Of a DNA stretch of 64,000 nt, positions 17,447 to 26,326 are shown piece by piece. This DNA is from Tenacibaculum aiptasiae (lineage in GTDB: Bacteria; Bacteroidota; Bacteroidia; Flavobacteriales; Flavobacteriaceae). The notes under the pieces were generated by a model. The model was not told the origin of the DNA. It did no database searches and worked only from the letters and a program-made list of their open reading frames with translations. A program made the position numbers and the translations under genes. The DNA is taken from contig NZ_WAAU01000003.1 of assembly GCF_008806755.1 (NCBI RefSeq), forward strand, positions 450,996 through 514,995. Direction: 5' to 3'. Each line of letters begins with the position of its first letter. The first letter of the stretch is position 1.

Positions 17447-19711
17447 CTAGATGTTTTTAGTGCTTATATGAAATTCTTCATAAGTTTCTAATAAGCTCAT
17501 TAAACCAGAAACTAAATCTTGTGTTTCTATCAAAATACTAAAGTATAATGTAGTGTTTTTAGGACTTGTTTCATCAGTTCTAATACGTGCAACTTGCTTT
17601 TCAATAGAAGCAGAAACATCTACCAATAATTCTTTCTTTTCGTTAATAATTTGTTCTAAATTATCAAAACTTCTTTTTTCGAAAGTAGAGCTAATTTCTT
17701 CTAATAATTTAGACAATACATTGTCTATATGTTTAAGGTCTTTTAATTGTCCTTTCTTTAAATTTTTGTGGTTGTTATTAACGTGTTTAAAACTTGCTCT
17801 AGAAATATAACTAATAGACTGAGCAACGTCTTGTAAATAGCCTAAAACTAAAATGTAAAATCTACTTGCTTGTACAGAAGAATCATCTAACGACTTAATA
17901 AAGTAGAATACTCCATCTTTTAAGCCATCAATTTCATCGTTTAATTTTCCTACGTGCTTATCAGTTTTACGTAGCTTATTTAAATCGTGATTAGCTAAAT
18001 CGTTAACTACATTTGTATATAATTTATTAACACGTGTTGCAACTTCAGCAATATGATCAGCGCTTTCTTCAATTACCCCATTAATGGTAATTAATTCAGC
18101 TCTTTCAATATGCATTTGCTTTTTTTCTTCTTTAGATTTCTTTCTGTGAATTAAAGTATTTCTTCCTATTAATAGTGCAACTACTAATAATAAAACAGGA
18201 ATCATTACCATATCCCAGCTAATTAAGTAAGCAACTAAAGCTGCGGCAACAAAGGCAGTTAAAGCGGTTAAGAACCAACCTCCAACAACGTTAATTACAC
18301 CAGCAACTCTATATACAGCACTTTCACGTCCCCAAGCTCTATCAGCTAAAGAAGTACCCATGGCAACCATAAAAGTTACATAAGTAGTAGATAAAGGTAA
18401 CTTCATAGAAGTAGCTATAGAAATTAAAATACCAGCTACAATTAAGTTTACAGATGCTCTTACTAAATCAAAAGCAGGCATTTCGTATGTTTTATCTTTA
18501 GGTAATTCTATAACAGGTTTCTGAAATTTAGAATCAACAAAAGCTAATGTTTTTTTAGGTACAACAGAAGTTATAACTGTATTTAATCCCATTGCTATTC
18601 TAACAACTATTCTAGATAAAGGATTTGGTTGGAATTTTTCATGCCCATCTCCTTGACGTGATAAGTTAATACCTGTTTCAATTACTTTTTTCGCTTTACT
18701 TGAAGTCCATAAAGTAACTACCATAATAGCTCCTGCAAATAATAATAACCATACATTAGAAGGTACTTTTTTTGCTAAGATTCCCATTTTGAAAGCTTCA
18801 GGACCTAAATTAGCAGTATTAATTAATGGGTCATTTAATGCTTGATATGAGTTCCATGCTGCAACTGGTACTCCAACAAAGTTTACCAAGTCGTTTCCAG
18901 AAAAAGCCATTGCTAATGAAAACGTTCCAACTCCAATAATAAGTTTTAAAACATTAAGCTTAAATACACTAATTAAAGCTTGAGATATTAAACTCCAAAC
19001 TACAAAACTTCCAATAATTATTTCTAAAGTATTTCCTTCAATTAAGTGTTTTACATCTTTGTAAAATGGAGTTCCTTTCAATCCTTTTATTATTATAAAA
19101 TAAGTAATAGCAGTAATAGCAAAACCTCCAAAAATAGCGTTTACATAACTAGGCTTTTTCTCAAAATTGAAAGAATAAATTAAACGAGAAATAAACTGCA
19201 CAATAGCACCTACAGAAAAGGCTACCACAACGGAGAGTAGTATTCCGTTTATAATTTCTACTGCTTTCTTATGATTAATGTAGTTCCAAATATCAGTAAT
19301 AGATTGAGCATCGTTTGTAGAAATTTTGATTAAAGAAATACATACTGCAGCTCCTAATAATTCAAATACAATAGATACGGTAGTTGAAGTAGGCATTCCT
19401 AGAGAATTAAAGATATCTAGTAATAAAATATCGGTAATCATAACAGCCATAAATATGAACATGATGTCTTGAAACATGAACATATTTGGGTTGAAAATAC
19501 CTTTACGTGCAACTTCCATCATTCCACTTGAGGTAACAGCTCCCATGAATACACCGATACTAGCTATTATCATTATATTTCTAACCTTAATGGCTTTAGA
19601 ACCAATAGCAGAATTTAAGAAATTAACAGCATCGTTACTTACTCCAACAACTAAATCGACAATGGCTAAAGCAGCTAAAGCGATAAGCATTAAAATATAT
19701 GGATCTCCCAT
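17447..19711 (-). CDS. PiT-family inorganic phosphate transporter with PhoU-like C-terminal domain
   Basis: 754 residues. Residues about 1-515 are a PiT/PHO4 permease with two signature repeats, VGVSNDAVNFLNSAIGS (about 22-38) and AFSGNDLVNFVGVPVAAW (about 269-286), plus SVIFELLGAAV-type segments. Residues about 530-754 form a soluble alpha-helical domain like PhoU/DUF47 (IERAELITINGVIEESADHI and YLQDVAQSISYISRAS), probably regulating transport. The permease moves phosphate with Na+ or H+. A phosphate-type porin lies directly upstream on the same strand (75 nt), and a promoter with a palindrome sits between them. Confidence 0.92.
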   Translation of the reverse strand: MGDPYILMLIALAALAIVDLVVGVSNDAVNFLNSAIGSKAIKVRNIMIIASIGVFMGAVTSSGMMEVARKGIFNPNMFMFQDIMFIFMAVMITDILLLDIFNSLGMPTSTTVSIVFELLGAAVCISLIKISTNDAQSITDIWNYINHKKAVEIINGILLSVVVAFSVGAIVQFISRLIYSFNFEKKPSYVNAIFGGFAITAITYFIIIKGLKGTPFYKDVKHLIEGNTLEIIIGSFVVWSLISQALISVFKLNVLKLIIGVGTFSLAMAFSGNDLVNFVGVPVAAWNSYQALNDPLINTANLGPEAFKMGILAKKVPSNVWLLLFAGAIMVVTLWTSSKAKKVIETGINLSRQGDGHEKFQPNPLSRIVVRIAMGLNTVITSVVPKKTLAFVDSKFQKPVIELPKDKTYEMPAFDLVRASVNLIVAGILISIATSMKLPLSTTYVTFMVAMGTSLADRAWGRESAVYRVAGVINVVGGWFLTALTAFVAAALVAYLISWDMVMIPVLLLVVALLIGRNTLIHRKKSKEEKKQMHIERAELITINGVIEESADHIAEVATRVNKLYTNVVNDLANHDLNKLRKTDKHVGKLNDEIDGLKDGVFYFIKSLDDSSVQASRFYILVLGYLQDVAQSISYISRASFKHVNNNHKNLKKGQLKDLKHIDNVLSKLLEEISSTFEKRSFDNLEQIINEKKELLVDVSASIEKQVARIRTDETSPKNTTLYFSILIETQDLVSGLMSLLETYEEFHISTKNI

Positions 19712-19735
19712 TTTTTAGTTTTTAATTAAGATTTG

Positions 19736-19743
19736 CAAATCTA
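19736..19743 (-). promoter_or_regulatory. -7 promoter element of the PiT gene
   Basis: The minus strand reads TAGATTTG, a full TAnnTTTG match, 24 nt before the ATG at 19711. It gives the transporter a promoter of its own in addition to read-through from the porin gene. Confidence 0.6.
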
Positions 19744-19764
19744 CAAACACTGAGCAGTGTTTGT
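19743..19764. promoter_or_regulatory. Operator-like palindrome upstream of the PiT gene
   Basis: Arms ACAAACACTG (19743-19752) and CAGTGTTTGT (19755-19764) are perfect complements around AG. On the minus strand it abuts the -7 element and covers the region back to about -30. There is no T-run beside it, so an operator is more likely than a terminator of the porin gene. Confidence 0.55.
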
Positions 19765-19786
19765 GTTAGGTTTACGTTATTTTTTT

Positions 19787-20989
19787 TTAAAAATGAACAT
19801 CTATTTGTAATCGGTACATTAGCTGATTTGTACTAGTTATTATATCTAAGTAACTTACATCGGTTTGTACCTTTAATTTATGACCTGAAAAATATTTTGA
19901 AAGTCCTATAGTGTATTGATTTTGAGTGGTATTGCTCGTTATTTCTTTGCCGAAAGAAACATTGGTATAACGACCAGATAACTCCCAGTTTTTAGGAAAT
20001 AGATAACCGGTTTGTAAATTTAAGGAGTTTCCAACCTGTACAATATCACCAGTTAAAGAGCCATCTGAGTTTTTTGCAATAGGATCTTTGGCATTTCTAT
20101 GAGCAAATTCCCCCATAAAAGAGAAGTTTTTATACTTAAATATTGCATCTAAAAAGTAGGTAGTAATATCTGTTTCGTAAAAGCCAGTATCGTTTTTCAA
20201 ATATGCTCCTAAATTACTTCTATCTTTTACAGCGTTGTCATTAAAATCATAGCTCATACCTATAGCAAGTTTAGGTTTATTTTCTCTAAAAAGACTACCA
20301 CCTATGAAATGACCATTATTAGTGAATTTTCCAAAAGGAAACAATTCTAAATGAGCTGTATATTGGTAACCACCAATGTTACCGGTTGTAACATTACGTC
20401 CTTCTCCTTGTGAAAAAGCAAAGGTTTCTTTAATAATAAATTTTTCAGAAATATGAAATTGATGTCTTAATTGAAACCCTAAATCACGATCAATATTAAA
20501 TATAGCATTTAACAAAGAACGATCTACAAATTGCATATTCCCAGAAGAAATTATGCGTTCTCTATTTCCTGGTAATTTTGCTTGACCAACCCATAATTCG
20601 AAATTTTGATAAAAGTTCCATTTAACAACAGCATCTAAAATATATCTTGGAGCGTTGTTTGTAAACTCTGAGGCTCCACCAATATCTGAATTAGAAAAGC
20701 CTAATTCTAATTTATACTTTAACTTTGGAGAAAATGCAAACCCTTTTAAATTTAAACGAGCTCTTCTTATTTGAAATGCAGATGAATTATTAGAAAGACC
20801 ATCAGAGTTTGAATCCCATTTAGCAGTGGTTAAAAATTGCATTCTGGCTGAAGCATTCATAGACCAAGTACTGTCTTTTCCAATTAGGTTAAATAAACCA
20901 TTTCCAAATTTTGGTGCGTTTGATTTTTGAGAGTGCATACTTAATGTTATAAGCATACCAATGATGATAAATAGTTTCTCTAATTTCAT
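19787..20989 (-). CDS. Phosphate-selective porin (OprP/OprO-like)
   Basis: About 400 residues. The start is set at the ATG ending at 20989 because it begins a clean signal peptide (MKLEKLFIIIGMLITLSMHSQ); an in-frame ATG at 21013 would add eight residues before it. The body matches the porin O/P family: FQIRRARLNLKGFAFSPKLKYK, FELWVGQAKLPGNRERI, FVDRSLLN followed by DRDLGFQLRHQF, and it ends in the barrel-terminal Phe (RLQIDVHF). It should let phosphate through the outer membrane. The PiT permease follows, so the pair covers both membranes. Confidence 0.88.
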   Translation of the reverse strand: MKLEKLFIIIGMLITLSMHSQKSNAPKFGNGLFNLIGKDSTWSMNASARMQFLTTAKWDSNSDGLSNNSSAFQIRRARLNLKGFAFSPKLKYKLELGFSNSDIGGASEFTNNAPRYILDAVVKWNFYQNFELWVGQAKLPGNRERIISSGNMQFVDRSLLNAIFNIDRDLGFQLRHQFHISEKFIIKETFAFSQGEGRNVTTGNIGGYQYTAHLELFPFGKFTNNGHFIGGSLFRENKPKLAIGMSYDFNDNAVKDRSNLGAYLKNDTGFYETDITTYFLDAIFKYKNFSFMGEFAHRNAKDPIAKNSDGSLTGDIVQVGNSLNLQTGYLFPKNWELSGRYTNVSFGKEITSNTTQNQYTIGLSKYFSGHKLKVQTDVSYLDIITSTNQLMYRLQIDVHF

Positions 20990-21064
20990 TAATTTAGTAT
21001 AATTCGACTCCATTGGTCGTAAAAAGCTGGCAATACTAATATAAATATAGGATATATTAAAATT

Positions 21065-21949
21065 TTAAATATAATGAGACAAGTTTTCAGGGCCTTCCAA
21101 AATTGTTCTTGAAATTTGCATAGTACCATCTTCATTGGTAACTACATGCCATTTAATAAGAGTTATTTGCTGGTTTTCTATTTCAAGTCCAGTAATACAT
21201 CTTGGGTGCACGCAACTTCCATCATTAAAATGAGGCAATTCATTTGGTGAAGGAAATCTAGGACGATGTGTATGACCAGTTACAATCATTTGATTGTTAT
21301 TCTTTTGAATCCACTCTTCTAAACGACTTTCAACTTTTATAAGTTCTTTGAAGTTTTTTGCAGGACTTGTCGGATCATCTATTCCTATTAACTGTAATGG
21401 ACGCCAGAGTATTTTAACTAAGAAACGACTGAGTTTCCAAAAGTTATAATTAAACCAATCCGCTTGATGTCCATGTAATAAGAAAATAGATTTACCATCT
21501 TCTTGCTCTAGTCTTATTGCTTCAGAAAAAGAAGCGTTTTTTAGAAGTTCTTTATTTTTTCCATCAACGGTATCGTAGTAATAGTCTAAATTCTTAGCAA
21601 CTTTTTTTGGATTTCTATAATCCATATCGTGATTTCCCCAAATAAAATGCAAATGATTTTTTTTATGAAACTCTCTTAAAAGTAAGTATACATCTTTATT
21701 AGCATTAAAAATGTTAGCAAATTTATTTTCCCAAAGTTCATCTCCATCACCTAACTCAATATACGTAAAGTCTTTTTGTAAATACTGTGACAAAGCATAA
21801 TGAAATATTTTTCTATTGTGCGAAAAGTCGTCTGCAAAACTATTATCACCTCTATGACAATCTGAAAATAATACATATTTCGATTGCTCAGTTAATTCTA
21901 ATTTCTTGGCATTTTTAAAAGCTCTTGTTATTCTGCTATTAGAAGACAT
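21065..21949 (-). CDS. Calcineurin-like metallophosphoesterase
   Basis: 294 residues with the full two-metal phosphoesterase motif set: FSDCHRGD (about 28-35), GDGDELWEN (about 72), WGNHDMDYR (about 104-112), LLHGHQADW (about 157-165) and VTGHTHRP (about 223-230). No signal peptide, so cytoplasmic or peripheral. It resembles the UDP-2,3-diacylglucosamine hydrolase-like branch (GDGDELWE), but the substrate is not certain. It lies upstream of the phosphate porin on the same strand with a 51-nt gap and may be co-transcribed with it. Confidence 0.85.
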   Translation of the reverse strand: MSSNSRITRAFKNAKKLELTEQSKYVLFSDCHRGDNSFADDFSHNRKIFHYALSQYLQKDFTYIELGDGDELWENKFANIFNANKDVYLLLREFHKKNHLHFIWGNHDMDYRNPKKVAKNLDYYYDTVDGKNKELLKNASFSEAIRLEQEDGKSIFLLHGHQADWFNYNFWKLSRFLVKILWRPLQLIGIDDPTSPAKNFKELIKVESRLEEWIQKNNNQMIVTGHTHRPRFPSPNELPHFNDGSCVHPRCITGLEIENQQITLIKWHVVTNEDGTMQISRTILEGPENLSHYI

Positions 21950-22162
21950 TACTTACTTATAAATATTATAAAATATGAATATGCTAAAATAAATGTTTTA
22001 TGGAATATTAATCGATTCGATGTTTTTAAATAATTGAATATTAGTGTTCTGGAATAATATTTTTCATTTTAAAATATTTTTTAATGCTGATTTTAAGTAA
22101 CTTAGATATTAATGTAAGTATAAACTTATTATTAAGTAGTATTAATTTAATCCCCCGTAAAA
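21950..22162. other. Divergent intergenic region, 213 nt
   Basis: A+T-rich gap between the metallophosphoesterase (minus) and the M28 peptidase (plus). It contains AT-rich imperfect inverted repeats near 22055-22080 and a CCCCC patch 9 nt before the M28 start codon. No full TAnnTTTG element was found for either gene and no RNA gene was recognised. Confidence 0.4.
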
Positions 22163-24235
22163 ATGAAAAAAACGTACTTATTAATTCCGTTATTATTGTT
22201 ATGTATTCGAGTTTCTAACATTTACAGTCAAGAAAAAATGTTTTATGGAACTATTGAAACCTCCAATGCCTTAGAACTAAAAAAAGTTGCCCCAAAGGAT
22301 ATTAAAATTATTTCTTCTTTAAATGGTTTTAGTGCTGTTAAGTTAGGAAACGATGCCGCAGAAAAATTGCATCATATGATTTTAACTCATGGACCAGGGT
22401 TTATTTATGAATCTTCAGAAGCTGATGCAATTAAAACTATTAGAAAATTAGCTCAAAGAAGTAAAACTCTAAAAAAAGCTAGTTATAGTATTTCAGAAAA
22501 TCAAAAAGTAAACCAAGCAATTGGATTAGTAAATAATACCAATATAGCCAATCAAATTGTTGAGTTAGAAAATTATGGTACCAGATATCATACGACTCAG
22601 AAAGCTAATCAATCTGTTTTAGATTTAAAACAAAAATGGGAAACAATGGCAAATGGAAGAGCTGATGTTTCAGTAAAATTAGTGAACCATAACAGTACTA
22701 CAATGCCTTCCCTTATTATGACAATTGAAGGAAAAGATATTCCTAATGAGTTTGTTATTTTAGGCGGACATATAGATTCTGTAAGCCCTGAGAGAGAAAC
22801 CAATGCTCCAGGAGCTGATGATAATGCTTCAGGAATAGCAACAATTACAGAAGTGGCAAGAGTACTTTTAGAAATGAATTTTAAACCTCAAAGGACTATT
22901 GAGTTTATGGCATATGCTGCAGAAGAAGTTGGTTTGAGAGGTTCTAAAGAAATTGCACAAGATTACAAAAGTAGAAACATCAATGTAATTTCATACGTTC
23001 AGTTTGATATGACAAACTATAAAGGGTCACCAAAAGATGTTTACATTTCAGATGATAGTTATAATAGTAGTGCTTTAAATTCTTTTTTAGCTCAATTAAT
23101 GGATACATATAACTCTTCTGGAAATCATCAATTTACTTATGATTATACACGTTGTAATTATGGGTGCTCAGATCATTACAGTTGGGCACAACAAGGTTAT
23201 GATGCAGCATTTCCTTTTGAAGCATCTTTTAATGGTTCTAACCCATATATTCATACTGTAAATGATACGTTTAATAGATCTGTTACTCCAAATGCAACAC
23301 ATGCAGCAAAATTTGCTAAGCTGGGATTGGAATATTTAATTGAGGTAGCTAAAAGTGAAGGAAGTGTTGTGGTACCAACTTATTGTAGTTTAAAAGGAGA
23401 TAATGTAAATGATGAGTATATACAAAATGTTACTCTAGGAGATATTAATAATAATTCTGGCGGAGGAAATGGATATCAGGATTTTACAAGTTTATCTACA
23501 GAACTAAATAAGAATAATCAATATACAATTACAATTACGCCTAAATGGACCGGTACAGTTTATAATGAAGGGTATGCAGTTTGGATAGATTACAATCAAG
23601 ATGCAGATTTTGAAGATCCCGGAGAACAAGTTTGGACTAAAAATGTATCAAAAGATACTCCAGTTACTGGTTCTTTTACAATTCCAGCTAATGCTAAATT
23701 AGGGAAAACTCGAATGAGAGTTGCTATGCGTTACAATGCAATTCCTAACCCATGCGGTTCTTTTAATTATGGAGAAGTAGAAGATTATTCAGTAGTAATA
23801 TCAGAAGCTACAACAGTTAATATTTGTGATGGTATTGCTAATTACGATGCGTCGGTAAATTATCAAACTGGTGACAAGGTTGTTTATTCTAATACATTAT
23901 ATGAAAGAACAGCTACTGGATGGAAAAATATAGGAAATTGTAATAGTAATAAGAGAGAAACAAAAACAGAGAAGAAGTTTTTGGTAAATGATAAAGAAGT
24001 TATTTTGCTTTCTCCTAACCCTGTAGAAGGTAACTCTTTTAAAATTAAAGTTTATAATGAACTATGGAAATATAGAAGGGTGAAACTTTATGATTCAAAA
24101 GGAAGATTACTAAAAGAAGTTTCAATGAGTTTAGAGGAAGAAATTATTAATATTTCAGATTTATCAACCGGATTTTATTTTATAACGTTAGATAATACAG
24201 GGAAAAAGTATGCACAACAGTTTGTAAAAAAATAA
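22163..24235 (+). CDS. Secreted M28 family metallopeptidase with GEVED, carbohydrate-binding-like and T9SS sorting domains
   Basis: 690 residues: signal peptide (1-22), propeptide-like region, M28 peptidase at about 130-400, GEVED domain at about 410-550, a small aromatic carbohydrate-binding-like module at about 555-595, and a T9SS type A sorting domain at about 610-690. Zinc-site motifs are visible: GGHIDS (H203, D205), GADDNASG (about 217-224), AAEEVG (about 251-256), FDMTNY and the late IHTVNDT. GEVED is recognised by VWIDYNQDADFEDPGEQ and FNYGEVEDYSV. The small module reads NYQTGDKVVYSNTLYERTA. The tail has LSPNPVEG and ends QQFVKK. It should be exported and attached to or released from the cell surface to degrade peptides. 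Confidence 0.93.
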   Translation: MKKTYLLIPLLLLCIRVSNIYSQEKMFYGTIETSNALELKKVAPKDIKIISSLNGFSAVKLGNDAAEKLHHMILTHGPGFIYESSEADAIKTIRKLAQRSKTLKKASYSISENQKVNQAIGLVNNTNIANQIVELENYGTRYHTTQKANQSVLDLKQKWETMANGRADVSVKLVNHNSTTMPSLIMTIEGKDIPNEFVILGGHIDSVSPERETNAPGADDNASGIATITEVARVLLEMNFKPQRTIEFMAYAAEEVGLRGSKEIAQDYKSRNINVISYVQFDMTNYKGSPKDVYISDDSYNSSALNSFLAQLMDTYNSSGNHQFTYDYTRCNYGCSDHYSWAQQGYDAAFPFEASFNGSNPYIHTVNDTFNRSVTPNATHAAKFAKLGLEYLIEVAKSEGSVVVPTYCSLKGDNVNDEYIQNVTLGDINNNSGGGNGYQDFTSLSTELNKNNQYTITITPKWTGTVYNEGYAVWIDYNQDADFEDPGEQVWTKNVSKDTPVTGSFTIPANAKLGKTRMRVAMRYNAIPNPCGSFNYGEVEDYSVVISEATTVNICDGIANYDASVNYQTGDKVVYSNTLYERTATGWKNIGNCNSNKRETKTEKKFLVNDKEVILLSPNPVEGNSFKIKVYNELWKYRRVKLYDSKGRLLKEVSMSLEEEIINISDLSTGFYFITLDNTGKKYAQQFVKK

Positions 24236-24258
24236 AAACAATCTTATTTAAAAATAAA

Positions 24259-24286
24259 AAACCCAAGTTTAAAACTTGGGTTTTTT
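24259..24286. terminator. Bidirectional terminator between M28 and DUF5689 genes
   Basis: AACCCAAGTTT and AAACTTGGGTT pair around a short AT centre (24259-24283), followed by T-run; on the other strand preceded by T-run as well. It sits between convergent genes. Confidence 0.85.
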
Positions 24287-24307
24287 AGATTGTATAATAA
24301 TCAAATA

Positions 24308-26308
24308 TTATCTAACTCCTAATGAAGAAAAGTCATCTTGAGCTTTTACTTCCCATTCTGAGTTAGCAGCATCAGTTCCAGCACTAGCAGACCAGCTAGT
24401 GTTACCTTTCATAACTGAAGATTTTCTAACTAATGTGTGGTCTTTAGTAGCGTTTGCAACTCCAGCAACTTCCCATCCAGAACCTGGATCTCCGTTGAAG
24501 TCACCTAACCAATCTAAAACAGTATAACTAGATTCCGATCCGTATACTAATGCATAACCATCATCACCATTACTTAAGTATGTGTGAGTTTGATTTGCTT
24601 TAGCTAAGATTGCAGCATTAGCAGAAGGGTGAGCTATAATGTATACACCACCTGGAGCAATTGTAGCACCTGGAGAAAACTCATTCCAAAATTCGTGTTG
24701 TCCTACAGTTGAAGGAGCGTTAGAAACACTTGGGAATGCATATTTAGTTAAGTCTACAGTTTCAGTAGAAGGATTGTAGATTTCTAAGTATTTGTTGTTA
24801 CTAGAACCTTCAGCATATTCAGAGAAGAATAAATCAACAGGTCCAGTTCCACCACCAGTACTTCCACAAGCATAAGCTTCAGTAAAGTTAACATCAGAAG
24901 CGTCTCTTATATAAATTTGTGGTCCATTAAAATCAGACATGATACCAGTAATAGCACCTTTTTTATCGCTAACATTAGTTGTAGCAAAAGTAGCGTCACT
25001 TCTAACATAAGTAGTTAATTCATTAGTACAGTCAGAAGTTAAAAGGTTAGAACCAGAATAAGTTTTAGTAATATCTTTAAATTGAACTCCTTCAATTGTT
25101 ACTAATTTACTCTCGTAATCTCCAGTTAAAGCCTGAGCAAAAGTAATTACTTCTGGAGTAGGTAAAGTCCCAGCTGTTTTGCTGATAATATCTGAGTTTG
25201 ATAAGTTTAATTGTAATAAACCATTGTATTCACTTAATTTTAATCCACCAACAGCAATTTCTACTTCATCACCAATATTTAAGTTGTAAGCTTCACTAAA
25301 ACGTAAAGCAATTGCAGCAGATGCGTCTTGAGCAAAAGCATTTCTGTTAGAAATATTACTCTTAGCAAGATCAGAAGTAATAACTACTTTGATTTTATAG
25401 CTTTCAGTAATAGTAGTCTCACTACCTGTAAATAAAGCTTTAACGTCAGCTAAAGTTTTTAAAGTAGGATTATTGAAACAACCGTATTCTTGAGTAAAAT
25501 CAACATCTTTAGTGTCTCTAATGAATAATTGATAATCACTACTAAATTTATTTAAAACAGCAGTTACACTACCTTTTTTATCTGGAATTGGTAAAGATTT
25601 AAAGTCAGAGAAACCACTTGTTCTCATGATGATTGATTCGAAAGTAGCACAACTTTTGAAAGTTCTGTTTACAGAAAAAGTACTGTTTGGATCAGCATAT
25701 GTTAATCCTTTTTGTTCAGATTGTAAATCATCAATTTTAACTAAAGTGTTGATGTGGTTGTCAGTAATTTCTCCAATTTTTAAATTAGTAGGTATTAATT
25801 CAGCAATTTCAGAAGATCTATCTATATGGTTGATATAGTCAGTATCTTTAATTCTATCAGTACCAGTTCCAGCTGCGTTTTTAACACCAATTTGGAAAGT
25901 AGTAAAATATTTACTTAAAGATAAACCGTTAAGTTTAATGTAAACTTTTCTACCAACATTATACATAGCGTTTAAGTTTGTAGCATCAATTCTAACTTCT
26001 AAACCAACAGTTGGATTTACAATCTCATCTTGAATAATTAATGTCTTGTAAAAGTTACCTGCTCTATCGTTAGAAATAACATATCCGTAAGTATTAATTT
26101 CTGTATCTCCAGAAGTTTTGATGTACTCATCAAAATCTAAAACACCTCCAGTATATAAGTCAGTAATTTCTTTTAACGACTTTAAGTTTGTGTATTGTTT
26201 ATCTTCACCTGCACTAGGGATAACGAAATCACCATCTTTAACACATGATGAAAAAGAAATTGCAACAAATAAAATTGCAAATATTCTATATAAGGTTAAA
26301 TTTTTCAT
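24308..26308 (-). CDS. DUF5689 lipoprotein with C-terminal lamin-tail domain
   Basis: 666 residues. The signal peptide ends in the lipobox ISFSSCVKD (Cys about 22). Two DUF5689/OB-like regions follow (about 40-270 and 280-480); each has a VDFTQEYGC- or VNFTEAYAC-type end. A lamin tail domain is at about 495-620 (LFFSEYAEGSSNNKYLEIYNP, APGGVYIIAHPSA). Lamin-tail domains occur with secreted nucleases and surface enzymes. The gene begins 18 nt after a TonB-dependent receptor, so the two form a receptor-lipoprotein pair at the cell surface; a secreted phosphatase/nuclease family gene is divergent from the receptor. DNA or phosphoester capture is inferred. Confidence 0.87.
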   Translation of the reverse strand: MKNLTLYRIFAILFVAISFSSCVKDGDFVIPSAGEDKQYTNLKSLKEITDLYTGGVLDFDEYIKTSGDTEINTYGYVISNDRAGNFYKTLIIQDEIVNPTVGLEVRIDATNLNAMYNVGRKVYIKLNGLSLSKYFTTFQIGVKNAAGTGTDRIKDTDYINHIDRSSEIAELIPTNLKIGEITDNHINTLVKIDDLQSEQKGLTYADPNSTFSVNRTFKSCATFESIIMRTSGFSDFKSLPIPDKKGSVTAVLNKFSSDYQLFIRDTKDVDFTQEYGCFNNPTLKTLADVKALFTGSETTITESYKIKVVITSDLAKSNISNRNAFAQDASAAIALRFSEAYNLNIGDEVEIAVGGLKLSEYNGLLQLNLSNSDIISKTAGTLPTPEVITFAQALTGDYESKLVTIEGVQFKDITKTYSGSNLLTSDCTNELTTYVRSDATFATTNVSDKKGAITGIMSDFNGPQIYIRDASDVNFTEAYACGSTGGGTGPVDLFFSEYAEGSSNNKYLEIYNPSTETVDLTKYAFPSVSNAPSTVGQHEFWNEFSPGATIAPGGVYIIAHPSANAAILAKANQTHTYLSNGDDGYALVYGSESSYTVLDWLGDFNGDPGSGWEVAGVANATKDHTLVRKSSVMKGNTSWSASAGTDAANSEWEVKAQDDFSSLGVR

Positions 26309-26326
26309 TTTGTTATGTTGTTTTTA

